A stretch of DNA of 64,000 bases, taken from assembly GCF_900111615.1 (NCBI RefSeq), contig NZ_FOHU01000016.1, positions 1-64,000 on the forward strand, written 5' to 3'. Of this stretch, positions 27,731 through 34,457 are shown piece after piece. The DNA is from Natronincola peptidivorans (lineage in GTDB: Bacteria; Bacillota; Clostridia; Peptostreptococcales; Natronincolaceae). The position numbers and the translations under genes are program-made. Within the stretch, counting starts at the first letter, position 1. The number at the start of each line of letters is the position of its first letter. The notes under the pieces are model-generated. The model had not been told where the DNA came from and ran no database searches. It worked only from the letters and a program-made list of their open reading frames with translations.

Positions 27731-28018
27731 ACTTTAAACAATATATGCGGCAATAGTATAAAGGGACTAAAAAAGCCATTGATACTTATACCCATTGTTT
27801 TAGATGAAAAGGTTTTTAAAGCATTGCCTTTTACTTTGATAATTATATCAGTTCTTGTTACAATTGATATGAAGGTATTAGCACATGAGATGGATCATGC
27901 GTAATATATTACATATTCGGGCGACCTGTGGTCGCCAGTTATTGGTCGATACAATTGCATATTGTCAATGTGTAGGGGCGGTCTTTGACCGCCTGATTAA
28001 TGACACATCATCCATCTG
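27731..28018. repeat. Composite repeat: family 3 plus short family 1 form
   Basis: The family 3 part (27731-27890) is joined to a short MITE-like unit (27885-28018) with GATGGATCATGCGTAAT at one end and ATCATCCATCTG at the other. Inside are the hairpins GGGCGACCTGTGGTCGCC and GGCGGTCTTTGACCGCC. The MITE part is the inverse of 14751-14889. Confidence 0.7.
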
Positions 28019-28139
28019 TTACGCCTTAAATAGAAATTATTTCACCAATATTTTAAAAATCTTATAGGTGTTAACAAAACATGTCTTATTAAATAGAAAA
28101 TATATACTATATCATTAATTAAATACAAACTTACTTTAG

Positions 28140-28955
28140 TTAAGAACTGGAACTTTTAAACTCACTATAAATACCTGCATATTCCCTTACTAGTTCAGCT
28201 AAGTTTGTAACTTCACCTAAGGTCTGCTCATGTATCTCTGTAGCTTTAGTTGAATACCCAGGTTCTTTAAATATCTCGATAAACTGCCTGTGATACTCTA
28301 TTATCTTACCAGTTGAAATAATCAATTTTTCTATATGCTCTTCTGCCTCTTTAGAAAAATGCTGAACTTTTTCGTCATTTAATTTTTCAATAATATCATC
28401 TATTTCTGTTACCATTTCATTAAGACTTTTCATATCTTCTATCATAGGAATCATTGAAGCGACACTATACAATTCCATTACAACTCCAGATAAATTAGTA
28501 TATTCTGATGCAATTTTGTTAATTATTTCATCTAACTTATTTAAACTTTCAATTTGTTTTTCAGTAGTGATGTAGGACTTTGTGGGGGCTAATACATTTT
28601 CAATGTTTGGAAAGACTATTGATCCATCATTAACAAAGTAAAAATTGTTCGCACCATACTCACCCATTAATAAAATATAATATTTCACATCGTGTTGTGT
28701 ACTTTCTATCCATTCTTTTGCTTTTTCTTCGGAAAATTTTTCAACTTCAATATCCATAATCATATCTACAATTTTATTAATTGTTTCGATGTCATCGATT
28801 TCATTTGGAAACATAGTCCCTTTAGTAGTTACTAAAATCTTATCCACCTTTTCAGGATTTTCAATAAAATCATTGGATGTAACAACACTTCTAGAACAAG
28901 CAATTAAAATTACTAAAACAAAAATAGATGTTAATAAGCTTATACTTTTTTTCAA
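28140..28955 (-). CDS. Putative lipoprotein, helical
   Basis: With a TTG start at 28955 (GAGAGGTGG in front) the protein begins LKKSISLLTSIFVLVILIAC, a signal peptide and lipobox. The mature part of about 250 residues is largely helical in its second half with many E, K and I residues. A start at 28970 would overlap the ribosome site. No family recognised. Confidence 0.65.
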   Translation of the reverse strand: MKKSISLLTSIFVLVILIACSRSVVTSNDFIENPEKVDKILVTTKGTMFPNEIDDIETINKIVDMIMDIEVEKFSEEKAKEWIESTQHDVKYYILLMGEYGANNFYFVNDGSIVFPNIENVLAPTKSYITTEKQIESLNKLDEIINKIASEYTNLSGVVMELYSVASMIPMIEDMKSLNEMVTEIDDIIEKLNDEKVQHFSKEAEEHIEKLIISTGKIIEYHRQFIEIFKEPGYSTKATEIHEQTLGEVTNLAELVREYAGIYSEFKSSSS

Positions 28956-29110
28956 AAAACCACCTCTCATTTGGTTGTATTTTATGAATCAAATATGAAT
29001 AAAACTTATATAACAATCATAATTTTCTGCTACTTCATCTGTGACTACTAAAATAAATAATATGTAGCAGATGAGCTATAAATTGCCTTAGTTAGGTTTC
29101 TATAATTTGG

Positions 29111-29491
29111 TTATAAGGAATTATCTTTAATATCGATTACTTCATTTTTTTCTTTGTAAACATAATAGCACAACCCTACCATTAATGCATTCCCAACTAT
29201 TAATCCTATGAATGTCCCTGAATCAACTCCATTAGATCTTAAATAATTAATGCCACTGACAGTTCTAATAATAATCAACACACAGTATACAACAATTATA
29301 TTATAGTAATGAATTAATTTTTTATCTTGCAACTTTATAGCTGAGAAGAATAATATTGCACCAAAAATAATCGATGTAGAAGGATATAAATATATAATTT
29401 CTTTTGTAGATAAAAAACTGCGTAAGTAACGCCAACCTATATAAAGATAATATAACCCTTGCAATGCTATTATTGGTTTTATAAAGTTCAC
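29111..29491 (-). CDS. Small membrane protein (126 aa)
   Basis: Four hydrophobic segments. The GTG at 29491 is chosen because AGGGAGGCG lies seven bases upstream and the protein then starts VNFIKPIIALQGLYYLY, a normal first helix. The longer frame to 29560 would place the ribosome site inside the gene. No family recognised. Confidence 0.6.
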   Translation of the reverse strand: MNFIKPIIALQGLYYLYIGWRYLRSFLSTKEIIYLYPSTSIIFGAILFFSAIKLQDKKLIHYYNIIVVYCVLIIIRTVSGINYLRSNGVDSGTFIGLIVGNALMVGLCYYVYKEKNEVIDIKDNSL

Positions 29492-29569
29492 AAGAAATCG
29501 CCTCCCTTTTAAATAATAAAACAGCATATAATTTATGCTCTGTTGCAGCACACAATTCATCAGAAGCGA

Positions 29570-29693
29570 TGTCGGACTTTCCTTGAAACCTTTTTTCCCG
29601 GTATCTACTAAGTCTCTCTTAATATGCCTTCCCTTTATCTAAAACATCCAGATTATATATACTATGATATTATTGATTCATTTCATCATCTTC
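29570..29693. repeat. Direct repeat, copy 1 (with 30260-30393)
   Basis: About 120 bases are shared with 30260-30393: a block ending CTAAGTCTCT.TTA.ATGC, then AACATCCAGATTRTATATAC, then TATTGATTCATTTCATCATC. It includes the last codons (DDEMNQ and stop) of the gene at 29670. The second copy preserves these codons without the gene, so a paralogue once ended there. The first block belongs to the attC-like family. Confidence 0.7.
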
Positions 29694-30122
29694 GGTTGCA
29701 CCATCTTTACTTTGTGTTGTTTGAGGAATAGCTCTGATAATCCCCTCATCGACATTCCATATCAGTTTCTCGCTGTTGCTGTCTTTAAAATAAACATTTT
29801 CAATATATGTATTATCTACTGATATCGTTATATCAAAATTGCCCCAACGATTTATAAATCCCAATAGTGTATTATGCTTTACGCCTATGTAAAGGTTGTT
29901 ATCCTCTATCTCATAAATATGTCCTACATAAGCAGGTGCACTACTTCCTATTCCTCCCTTAATACGAACTGAGCCATTCTCAACAGAAACAGTCTCAGCA
30001 TAAAGCGAATTTGGAGAATTACACATGGAAAAACCAAATATCCTCCACCCATACCTCGATAAAGTAAACATGAATGCTATTACTACAAAAACAATTACAA
30101 CAATCCAACAAAATTTCTTCAC
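29670..30122 (-). CDS. Exported or membrane-anchored small protein, unknown
   Basis: A 150-residue protein with an uncleaved-looking signal anchor (FCWIVVIVFVVIAFMFTLS) and a beta-rich outside domain. The end ATEDDEMNQ is highly acidic. A relic of the same 3' end occurs at 30366-30393 next to the second GNAT. No family recognised. Confidence 0.55.
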   Translation of the reverse strand: MKKFCWIVVIVFVVIAFMFTLSRYGWRIFGFSMCNSPNSLYAETVSVENGSVRIKGGIGSSAPAYVGHIYEIEDNNLYIGVKHNTLLGFINRWGNFDITISVDNTYIENVYFKDSNSEKLIWNVDEGIIRAIPQTTQSKDGATEDDEMNQ

Positions 30123-30243
30123 TTAGTTTTTCCTCCTCTACAAAATGTAAATAATATGTAAATCACAATATTATACCAATATGAAATCACTACAAGCTAA
30201 TCTTCATAGCCCGCCCATGGACACCCGTTAATTCTGTGGCACT

Positions 30244-30326
30244 GCATATAACGGTCTGAGGATTAATGACGTCAGAATTTCCCTTTAAATCCACTTTCCG
30301 CTGTCTGCTAAGTCTCTGTTATATGC
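30244..30326. repeat. attC-like palindrome downstream of GNAT paralogue 2
   Basis: Nine-base inverted ends GCATATAAC (30244-30252) and GTTATATGC (30318-30326) bracket an 83-bp spacer with CCGCTGTCTGCTAAGTCTCT next to one end. The TATAAC...GTTATA arrangement and length resemble integron attC sites, though the inner arms pair poorly. The right-hand blocks recur at 18116-18144 and 29600-29628. Confidence 0.5.
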
Positions 30327-30387
30327 TGTCTCGTTGTCTCAAACATCCAGATTGTATATACTATGATATTATTGATTCATTTCATCA

Positions 30388-30903
30388 TCATTTGGAACAG
30401 CTGTTAAAAGAATATACATATCGTACATCAATAAGCTGCTGTCCCATGATTTCTAAAAGATATTCATCATTCTTGCATCTCAGCCCATTTTTTTCATAGA
30501 AGCCTCTTGCCCGTTGATTGTCCTTTAGTACCCATAAGAAGATGCTTTCATAACCCGATTCTTCTAAATCTGATAACGCAAATTGCAACAGCTTATTACC
30601 ATACTCCTTCCCGTAATATTCAGGCAACAAATAAAGAGAGACAATCTCTCCCCAATCTGGCAGAGACTTATCCCTAGATTTTCCATATGCAACACAGCCA
30701 ATTGGCTTGCCCTTTTCAAGTAAAATCTGTGCAGTTAAACCATTGTCCTTTATCCATTCAACAAATGTTGATTCCCAATAGTCCTCTTTTAGCTCATCTA
30801 AGAAGGCTTGAGGAATGATCCCTTTATATGCAAACTTCCAGCTTAAAGCATGAATACGACTATTATCCTTAACATCCTCAATCGTTGCTTTTCTTATCTC
30901 CAT
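30388..30903 (-). CDS. GNAT family N-acetyltransferase, paralogue 2
   Basis: The protein is almost the same as the GNAT at 17547-18074 over 165 residues (same EIVSLYLLPEYYGKEYGNKLL acetyl-CoA loop and LWVLKDNQRARGFYEKNG motif), with a different last few residues (SFNSCSK). It is framed by attC-like palindromes on both sides (30244-30326 and 30952-31163). This is the arrangement of a single-gene cassette. Confidence 0.87.
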   Translation of the reverse strand: MEIRKATIEDVKDNSRIHALSWKFAYKGIIPQAFLDELKEDYWESTFVEWIKDNGLTAQILLEKGKPIGCVAYGKSRDKSLPDWGEIVSLYLLPEYYGKEYGNKLLQFALSDLEESGYESIFLWVLKDNQRARGFYEKNGLRCKNDEYLLEIMGQQLIDVRYVYSFNSCSK

Positions 30904-30951
30904 CTTTGCTTTCCTCCATAATACATTCCCAGCATTATCCCCGTCAGCGGT

Positions 30952-31163
30952 ATGTAACCTAGCGGGGTCATATTCCCATCATCTTGGAACTGGACTCAAA
31001 AAGATTACCCCTTGGGGGTGCTTGCTAAACGGCTCTCTGCCAATTACCATGACCAGACTTTCACTGATAAGCAAACTATGACTTGCAAAACTCACACAAT
31101 GCACTGTTAGGTGTTGGACCATGCTCCGTGCTGAGTCAGATGCGACCACGGATGGGAACACCT
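30952..31163. repeat. attC-like long palindrome
   Basis: The left end has a GTAAC core (ATGTAAC, 30952-30958) and TTCCCATC (30973-30980); the right end has GATGGGAA (31151-31158). The interior block TTGGAACTGGACTC...CCCTTGGGGGTGCTTG is shared with the palindromes at 34133-34308 and 41413-41534 inside the transposon. An ACCTAAC box occurs in its middle (minus strand), so this may be two sites merged. It lies downstream of the small genes at 31177-31654. Confidence 0.5.
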
Positions 31164-31176
31164 CAAATCTTATCTT

Positions 31177-31539
31177 TCAATATACAAGTTTATAGGCTAT
31201 CAAATAACAATTCAGGATAATCATATACATTTCAATAGCATACTTACTATCTTGAAAAACATAAAAATTACTATCAATATCATGAGAAGTATAATTCCTT
31301 ACAATGCTCAATATCTTTAAACATATTGCTACTATTCGTTTAGAATTCATTTCTGCTCTAAGTATATGTATTAAATGCTCTATCGCTTCTTCTTTATATT
31401 TATTAGATGTGGTATCGCTTGTTGATAATCCTTGTATTACATCAAATCCCCTATAAATTCTTCTAAGATTTTTTGATGCTTTTAGTAACTTTCCTAAAAT
31501 CAGATCGTTAAGAGTTAATTCAGATATGTTAAATTTCTT
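31177..31539 (-). pseudogene. Start-less 120-codon frame, probable decayed gene
   Basis: The minus strand stays open for 120 codons with gene-like content (KKFNISELTLNDLILGKLLK ... YAIEMYMIILNCYLIAYKLVY, then TGA). It begins directly after a stop with no ATG, GTG or TTG before the middle of the frame. The adjoining frame has TTGTTAGAAGAAATT just upstream, so a one-base frameshift may have split a roughly 130-residue helical protein. Alternatively it uses a rare start codon. Confidence 0.45.
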
Positions 31540-31561
31540 CTAACAACTTAGATAATATCTT

Positions 31562-31654
31562 CTATTTTTCCTTTGAGCTCATATGTGCAGTGACAATTGC
31601 AACAAATACTCCCATAACAACCCACGGAAATGCAGCTTTAACAAAATCTTGCAA
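31562..31654 (-). CDS. Very small membrane peptide (30 aa)
   Basis: A TTG at 31654 is preceded by AAGGAGGTAAGTATA, an excellent ribosome site. The peptide MQDFVKAAFPWVVMGVFVAI continues VTAHMSSKEK and stops. One membrane helix with a polar, basic tail is seen, reminiscent in build of small hydrophobic peptides such as type I toxins, but no family is assigned. It lies directly upstream of the start-less frame at 31177-31539. Confidence 0.5.
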   Translation of the reverse strand: MQDFVKAAFPWVVMGVFVAIVTAHMSSKEK

Positions 31655-31913
31655 TATACTTACCTCCTTTTTAATCCTCTTGTATAAACCACTATTTTGT
31701 ATCATTTTTAACTGCTAATTGATACTTCACTTTTTCCTAGTATTCCAAATTAGATACTCTATTTGACGATATATCCTCTGCTGTTAATATTATATTCCCT
31801 AATTGTGTAACTACATTATTTATTTAAGTTTTTAACCTTATTTCTTGATGTTATTATAAAATTAATTCTACTTTTACAAAAATGTACTCATGGGAGATAA
31901 TAACCGATTCTAA

Positions 31914-32089
31914 CAATATCTATTTAGGACCATTAAGCACTAACAATTCTACTACTATTTTTATATATTTCTACTAAATATTGTAAATCCCTCCAACTTC
32001 CATCATTTTATTTGAAATTTATTCCAATTGATCTCTGCTTTTAAACTATTACTACTGACAATGCATCATTGAAAGTGATCTATCCAGGT
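31914..32089. repeat. Family 2 interspersed repeat, copy 2 (split by a MITE)
   Basis: This copy matches 27561-27700 and 43570-43745. Its continuation (CATTGAAAATGATGTGTCTTTGG) appears after 32229, so a MITE (32090-32228) has entered the repeat. The surrounding 808-bp gap (31655-32462) contains only these repeats, a terminator and the left end of the transposon. Confidence 0.65.
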
Positions 32090-32228
32090 TGTTGAAAAAG
32101 CCTCAAATTCTTGTCAATCTATGGAACGAAGTGTAATGAAGAATCTTCAAAGCCTTTCAAATGCTAGATTCTTCCCTAAGACTCAGAATGACAACCTTAA
32201 TTTTTTTCATTATCTAACTTTTTCAACA
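32090..32228. mobile_element. MITE with 11-bp terminal inverted repeats
   Basis: The ends are TGTTGAAAAAG (32090-32100) and CTTTTTCAACA (32218-32228), exact inverted repeats, 139 bp apart. The interior contains GAACGAAGTGTAATGAAGAA, a motif that recurs at the right edge of the window (63971-63990). It carries no gene. It interrupts a family 2 repeat, which dates it as younger than that repeat. Confidence 0.75.
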
Positions 32229-32270
32229 GTTTCAAAACATCATTGAAAATGATGTGTCTTTGGAAAAACA

Positions 32271-32309
32271 AAAAACCTAGTCAGATTTCCTCCAACTAGT
32301 TTTTTTTGC
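32271..32309 (-). terminator. Probable original terminator of tRNA-Val, now displaced
   Basis: On the minus strand AAAAAACTAGT and ACTAGGTTTTTT pair with one mismatch around a 13-nt loop and are followed by T-rich DNA. If the transposon is removed at its direct repeat, this hairpin would lie about 20 bp beyond the CCA end of tRNA-Val, the expected place for its terminator. Confidence 0.6.
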
Positions 32310-32315
32310 AATTAT

Positions 32316-32321
32316 ATTCTG
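32316..32321. repeat. Direct repeat flanking the transposon, left copy (target-site duplication)
   Basis: ATTCTG lies immediately before the left terminal repeat; the same six bases follow the right terminal repeat (50194-50199). Tn7-like elements make 5-bp duplications, so five of these six bases are probably the duplication and one is chance. Confidence 0.75.
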
Positions 32322-32423
32322 TGGTAACTTGCAGGAATGTTGGACACTTTTTGAAATAGAATGCCTTAAAATACTAGGGGTGTCCAACATTGGTGCAATG
32401 AAATATTGCTTTAATGTTGGACA
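32322..32423. repeat. Left end of the Tn7-like element with three transposase-site repeats
   Basis: The end starts TGGTAACTTGC. Three copies of the 18-bp motif TTGCNNNAATGTTGGACA are present, at 32329-32346, 32381-32398 (inverted relative to the others) and 32406-32423. The same motif forms the right end. Arrays of TnsB sites at both ends are a hallmark of Tn7-like elements. Confidence 0.85.
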
Positions 32424-32462
32424 TTCATTACCAAAAATAATAACTAAAGAAGTATGAATTAA

Positions 32463-33272
32463 TTATAACTGATAGTCTAATGATTGGGTTATATTTTTTA
32501 TCAAATTATTATCAATCGGGTAAACTCCTATTAAGCAATCACCTAAACGTTCATTAAGCATCTCACTAGGACTATGAACTACAAACCCTGATTTTGATTT
32601 GAATTTACCCTTAATCTTACTGATAAGTATTCCAAGAAAATATTCATTATTCTTATAAGGAATAACTCTGTGAAAAAAAATGGTGTTGGGTTTTTCGTAA
32701 TTATGATGTCTCAATATTATTGTAGGATTATCCCTTACATACTCGATTTTTTTAAATAAGAGTTTAGGAAATTGAGTGATTTCAATTACATAAGCATTCC
32801 ACTTTTCTTCATCACAGTGCCGATAATTCATGTCTTGTTCTGCTAAGATAATGGTATCCTTTTTCCTTTTTTTTGTAAACAATTTATAATCATCTAAACC
32901 CCATATAGTCATACTACAAATTGGTCCAGTTGTAAGAATATTTTTTAATGTAGATCGTTGGATGCCTAGACCTTTAAAACTACCGTCTTCTTTTTTGCCA
33001 GATATAATAGTACCTTCAACTACTGAAGAAAATTGAATGAAACCATCACCATGAAATGATAGCTTTGCTTTATTCTTTGCTGAGTATGTCTTATAGTTAA
33101 TGCACTCTAGCGAAAATGATTTCTTTGTATAATCAACTCTATACTTACCTAACAATCCTGTATTAGCATTATGATAAGGAGAAAATACAGAAAACCCACC
33201 ACAATTCATAAAAAGCAATTTTGATATTTGAAATAACTTATTATTTTCTTCAATTATAATAGTATATTTCAT
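32463..33272 (-). CDS. Cargo protein of unknown function (269 aa)
   Basis: From ATG 33272 (TTGGAGGTAGGC in front) the protein reads MKYTIIIEENNKLFQISKLL. It appears soluble, mixed alpha/beta, with many aromatic residues and a repeated GDGFIQFSS/KGLGIQ pattern in its first half. No signal peptide, no helix of membrane length and no motif I recognise. It is the cargo gene closest to the left end. Confidence 0.6.
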   Translation of the reverse strand: MKYTIIIEENNKLFQISKLLFMNCGGFSVFSPYHNANTGLLGKYRVDYTKKSFSLECINYKTYSAKNKAKLSFHGDGFIQFSSVVEGTIISGKKEDGSFKGLGIQRSTLKNILTTGPICSMTIWGLDDYKLFTKKRKKDTIILAEQDMNYRHCDEEKWNAYVIEITQFPKLLFKKIEYVRDNPTIILRHHNYEKPNTIFFHRVIPYKNNEYFLGILISKIKGKFKSKSGFVVHSPSEMLNERLGDCLIGVYPIDNNLIKNITQSLDYQL

Positions 33273-33294
33273 GCCTACCTCCAAGTAGAGTGCT

Positions 33295-33423
33295 TAATTT
33301 AGCTTATTATTCTTGATGCTAGAATATATGAGACGTTCCTCAAACTTAAGTTGGTCAACATACATATGCTACTCCGGACTCGCAAGTGAGAACAGACGTG
33401 TTATGCCAGGTAATTATATTGTT
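33295..33423. repeat. attC-like palindrome, site 1 of the cargo
   Basis: On the minus strand a GGCATAAC box follows the stop of the gene at 33424. GTTCTCAC near one end pairs with a bulge to TGAGGAAC near the other. It occupies the same position (just downstream of a gene) as the better preserved sites at 34133, 38271 and 41413, but its cores are degenerate. Confidence 0.35.
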
Positions 33424-34095
33424 CTAGGATTTTTCCAATAGCCTTGGAGGTAACGTCCCAACAACTGCTATGTAATATCTTTCAACTTGTACACTTAAAT
33501 TTATTCTGAGTGAAATTGCTTGTTCATATTTATTTCCAAGCAAATCTGCATAATTGATAGTTAACCATAAGGTATTACCTCCAATACCATCCTCTGGAAT
33601 CTGGATATTAAGCTCAATATGTTCTTCATCCTTTACAGCCAAAGTTAATCTTAGAGAGTCTGCATTCCAATCAAAGTTGGTTAAATATAGGAAATTAACA
33701 TCTACTGCTGTTCCTAGACCGACATTTTTGATCATAAACGGGCTTGTTAATGTAGTCATCATACCAGTTGAATCTATACAGGAAAAGAACACCTCCTTAT
33801 AATATTGTGGAAGGCTATCCAAATTGACCACCTTAAAATATGGCATAAGACTCAATCTGGCTTTTTCATCTGCTTTATTTCTTTCTTCTTCATCTTTCTT
33901 GCGATAATAATCAATTGTAAACCAAACCCCAAGAAGAGTCGTTACTCCACCTATATATCCTCCAAAAAAACTTATCCAGTCATTGTTCTCTGCTACGGGA
34001 ATTGGTGTTTTAATTAATAAAATAAAATTAATTATTATTGGCAAAAGAACAATAATAATACTTAACGTAAGTATTGACTTATATTTTTTAAACAT
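33424..34095 (-). CDS. Membrane-anchored protein with coiled segment, unknown (cargo)
   Basis: About 223 residues. Two N-terminal helices (ILTLSIIIVLLPIIINFILL and WISFFGGYIGGVTTLLGVWFTIDYY) are followed by a charged coiled stretch KKDEEERNKADEKARL and a beta-rich cytoplasmic domain. This layout is common among uncharacterised proteins linked to mobile elements. Its stop is immediately followed by an attC-like palindrome. Confidence 0.6.
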   Translation of the reverse strand: MFKKYKSILTLSIIIVLLPIIINFILLIKTPIPVAENNDWISFFGGYIGGVTTLLGVWFTIDYYRKKDEEERNKADEKARLSLMPYFKVVNLDSLPQYYKEVFFSCIDSTGMMTTLTSPFMIKNVGLGTAVDVNFLYLTNFDWNADSLRLTLAVKDEEHIELNIQIPEDGIGGNTLWLTINYADLLGNKYEQAISLRINLSVQVERYYIAVVGTLPPRLLEKS

Positions 34096-34132
34096 TAAAA
34101 CCAACTTCTTTCATGATAGTATTGATTATTTC

Positions 34133-34308
34133 AGATAACGTCTCTGCCATTCCCGACGCCTTTGAACTGGACCCTAAAGGAATACCCCCTTGGCGGTGCT
34201 TGTCACCTAATGAGAAGGTGTGGTGCTGACCCTACTTCGTGACGGTGCATACAGAAACTCTCTTCCTGACGTTGCTTCTTGTACCCTTGTAGGAATGGCT
34301 TGCTAAAT
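34133..34308. repeat. attC-like palindrome, site 2 of the cargo
   Basis: The ends carry AGATAAC (34133-34139) and GCTAAAT (34302-34308), close to RYYYAAC/GTTRRRY cores. The inner arms GCCATTCC (34146-34153) and GGAATGGC (34292-34299) are exact complements. One half of the interior matches the site at 41413-41534 and the other half the site at 38271-38392. It follows the 3' end of the ABC-3C operon. Confidence 0.6.
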
Positions 34309-34457
34309 GAAGTTGTTGCCTCCGTATTCAAAGGTCATCATAAATTACGACCTCTTAAAACCTGCAAAGTCATTCTTGTTGGTTTATACCTCATATGTAT
34401 AATGGAAAGTTAATTAATTGGTTATTCTGCCTTTTCTACGCTCCTTAGCTTAATTAA

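Noticed and set aside
30979-31161. 60-codon minus-strand frame
   Set aside because: It lies wholly inside the attC-like palindrome and has no ribosome site.
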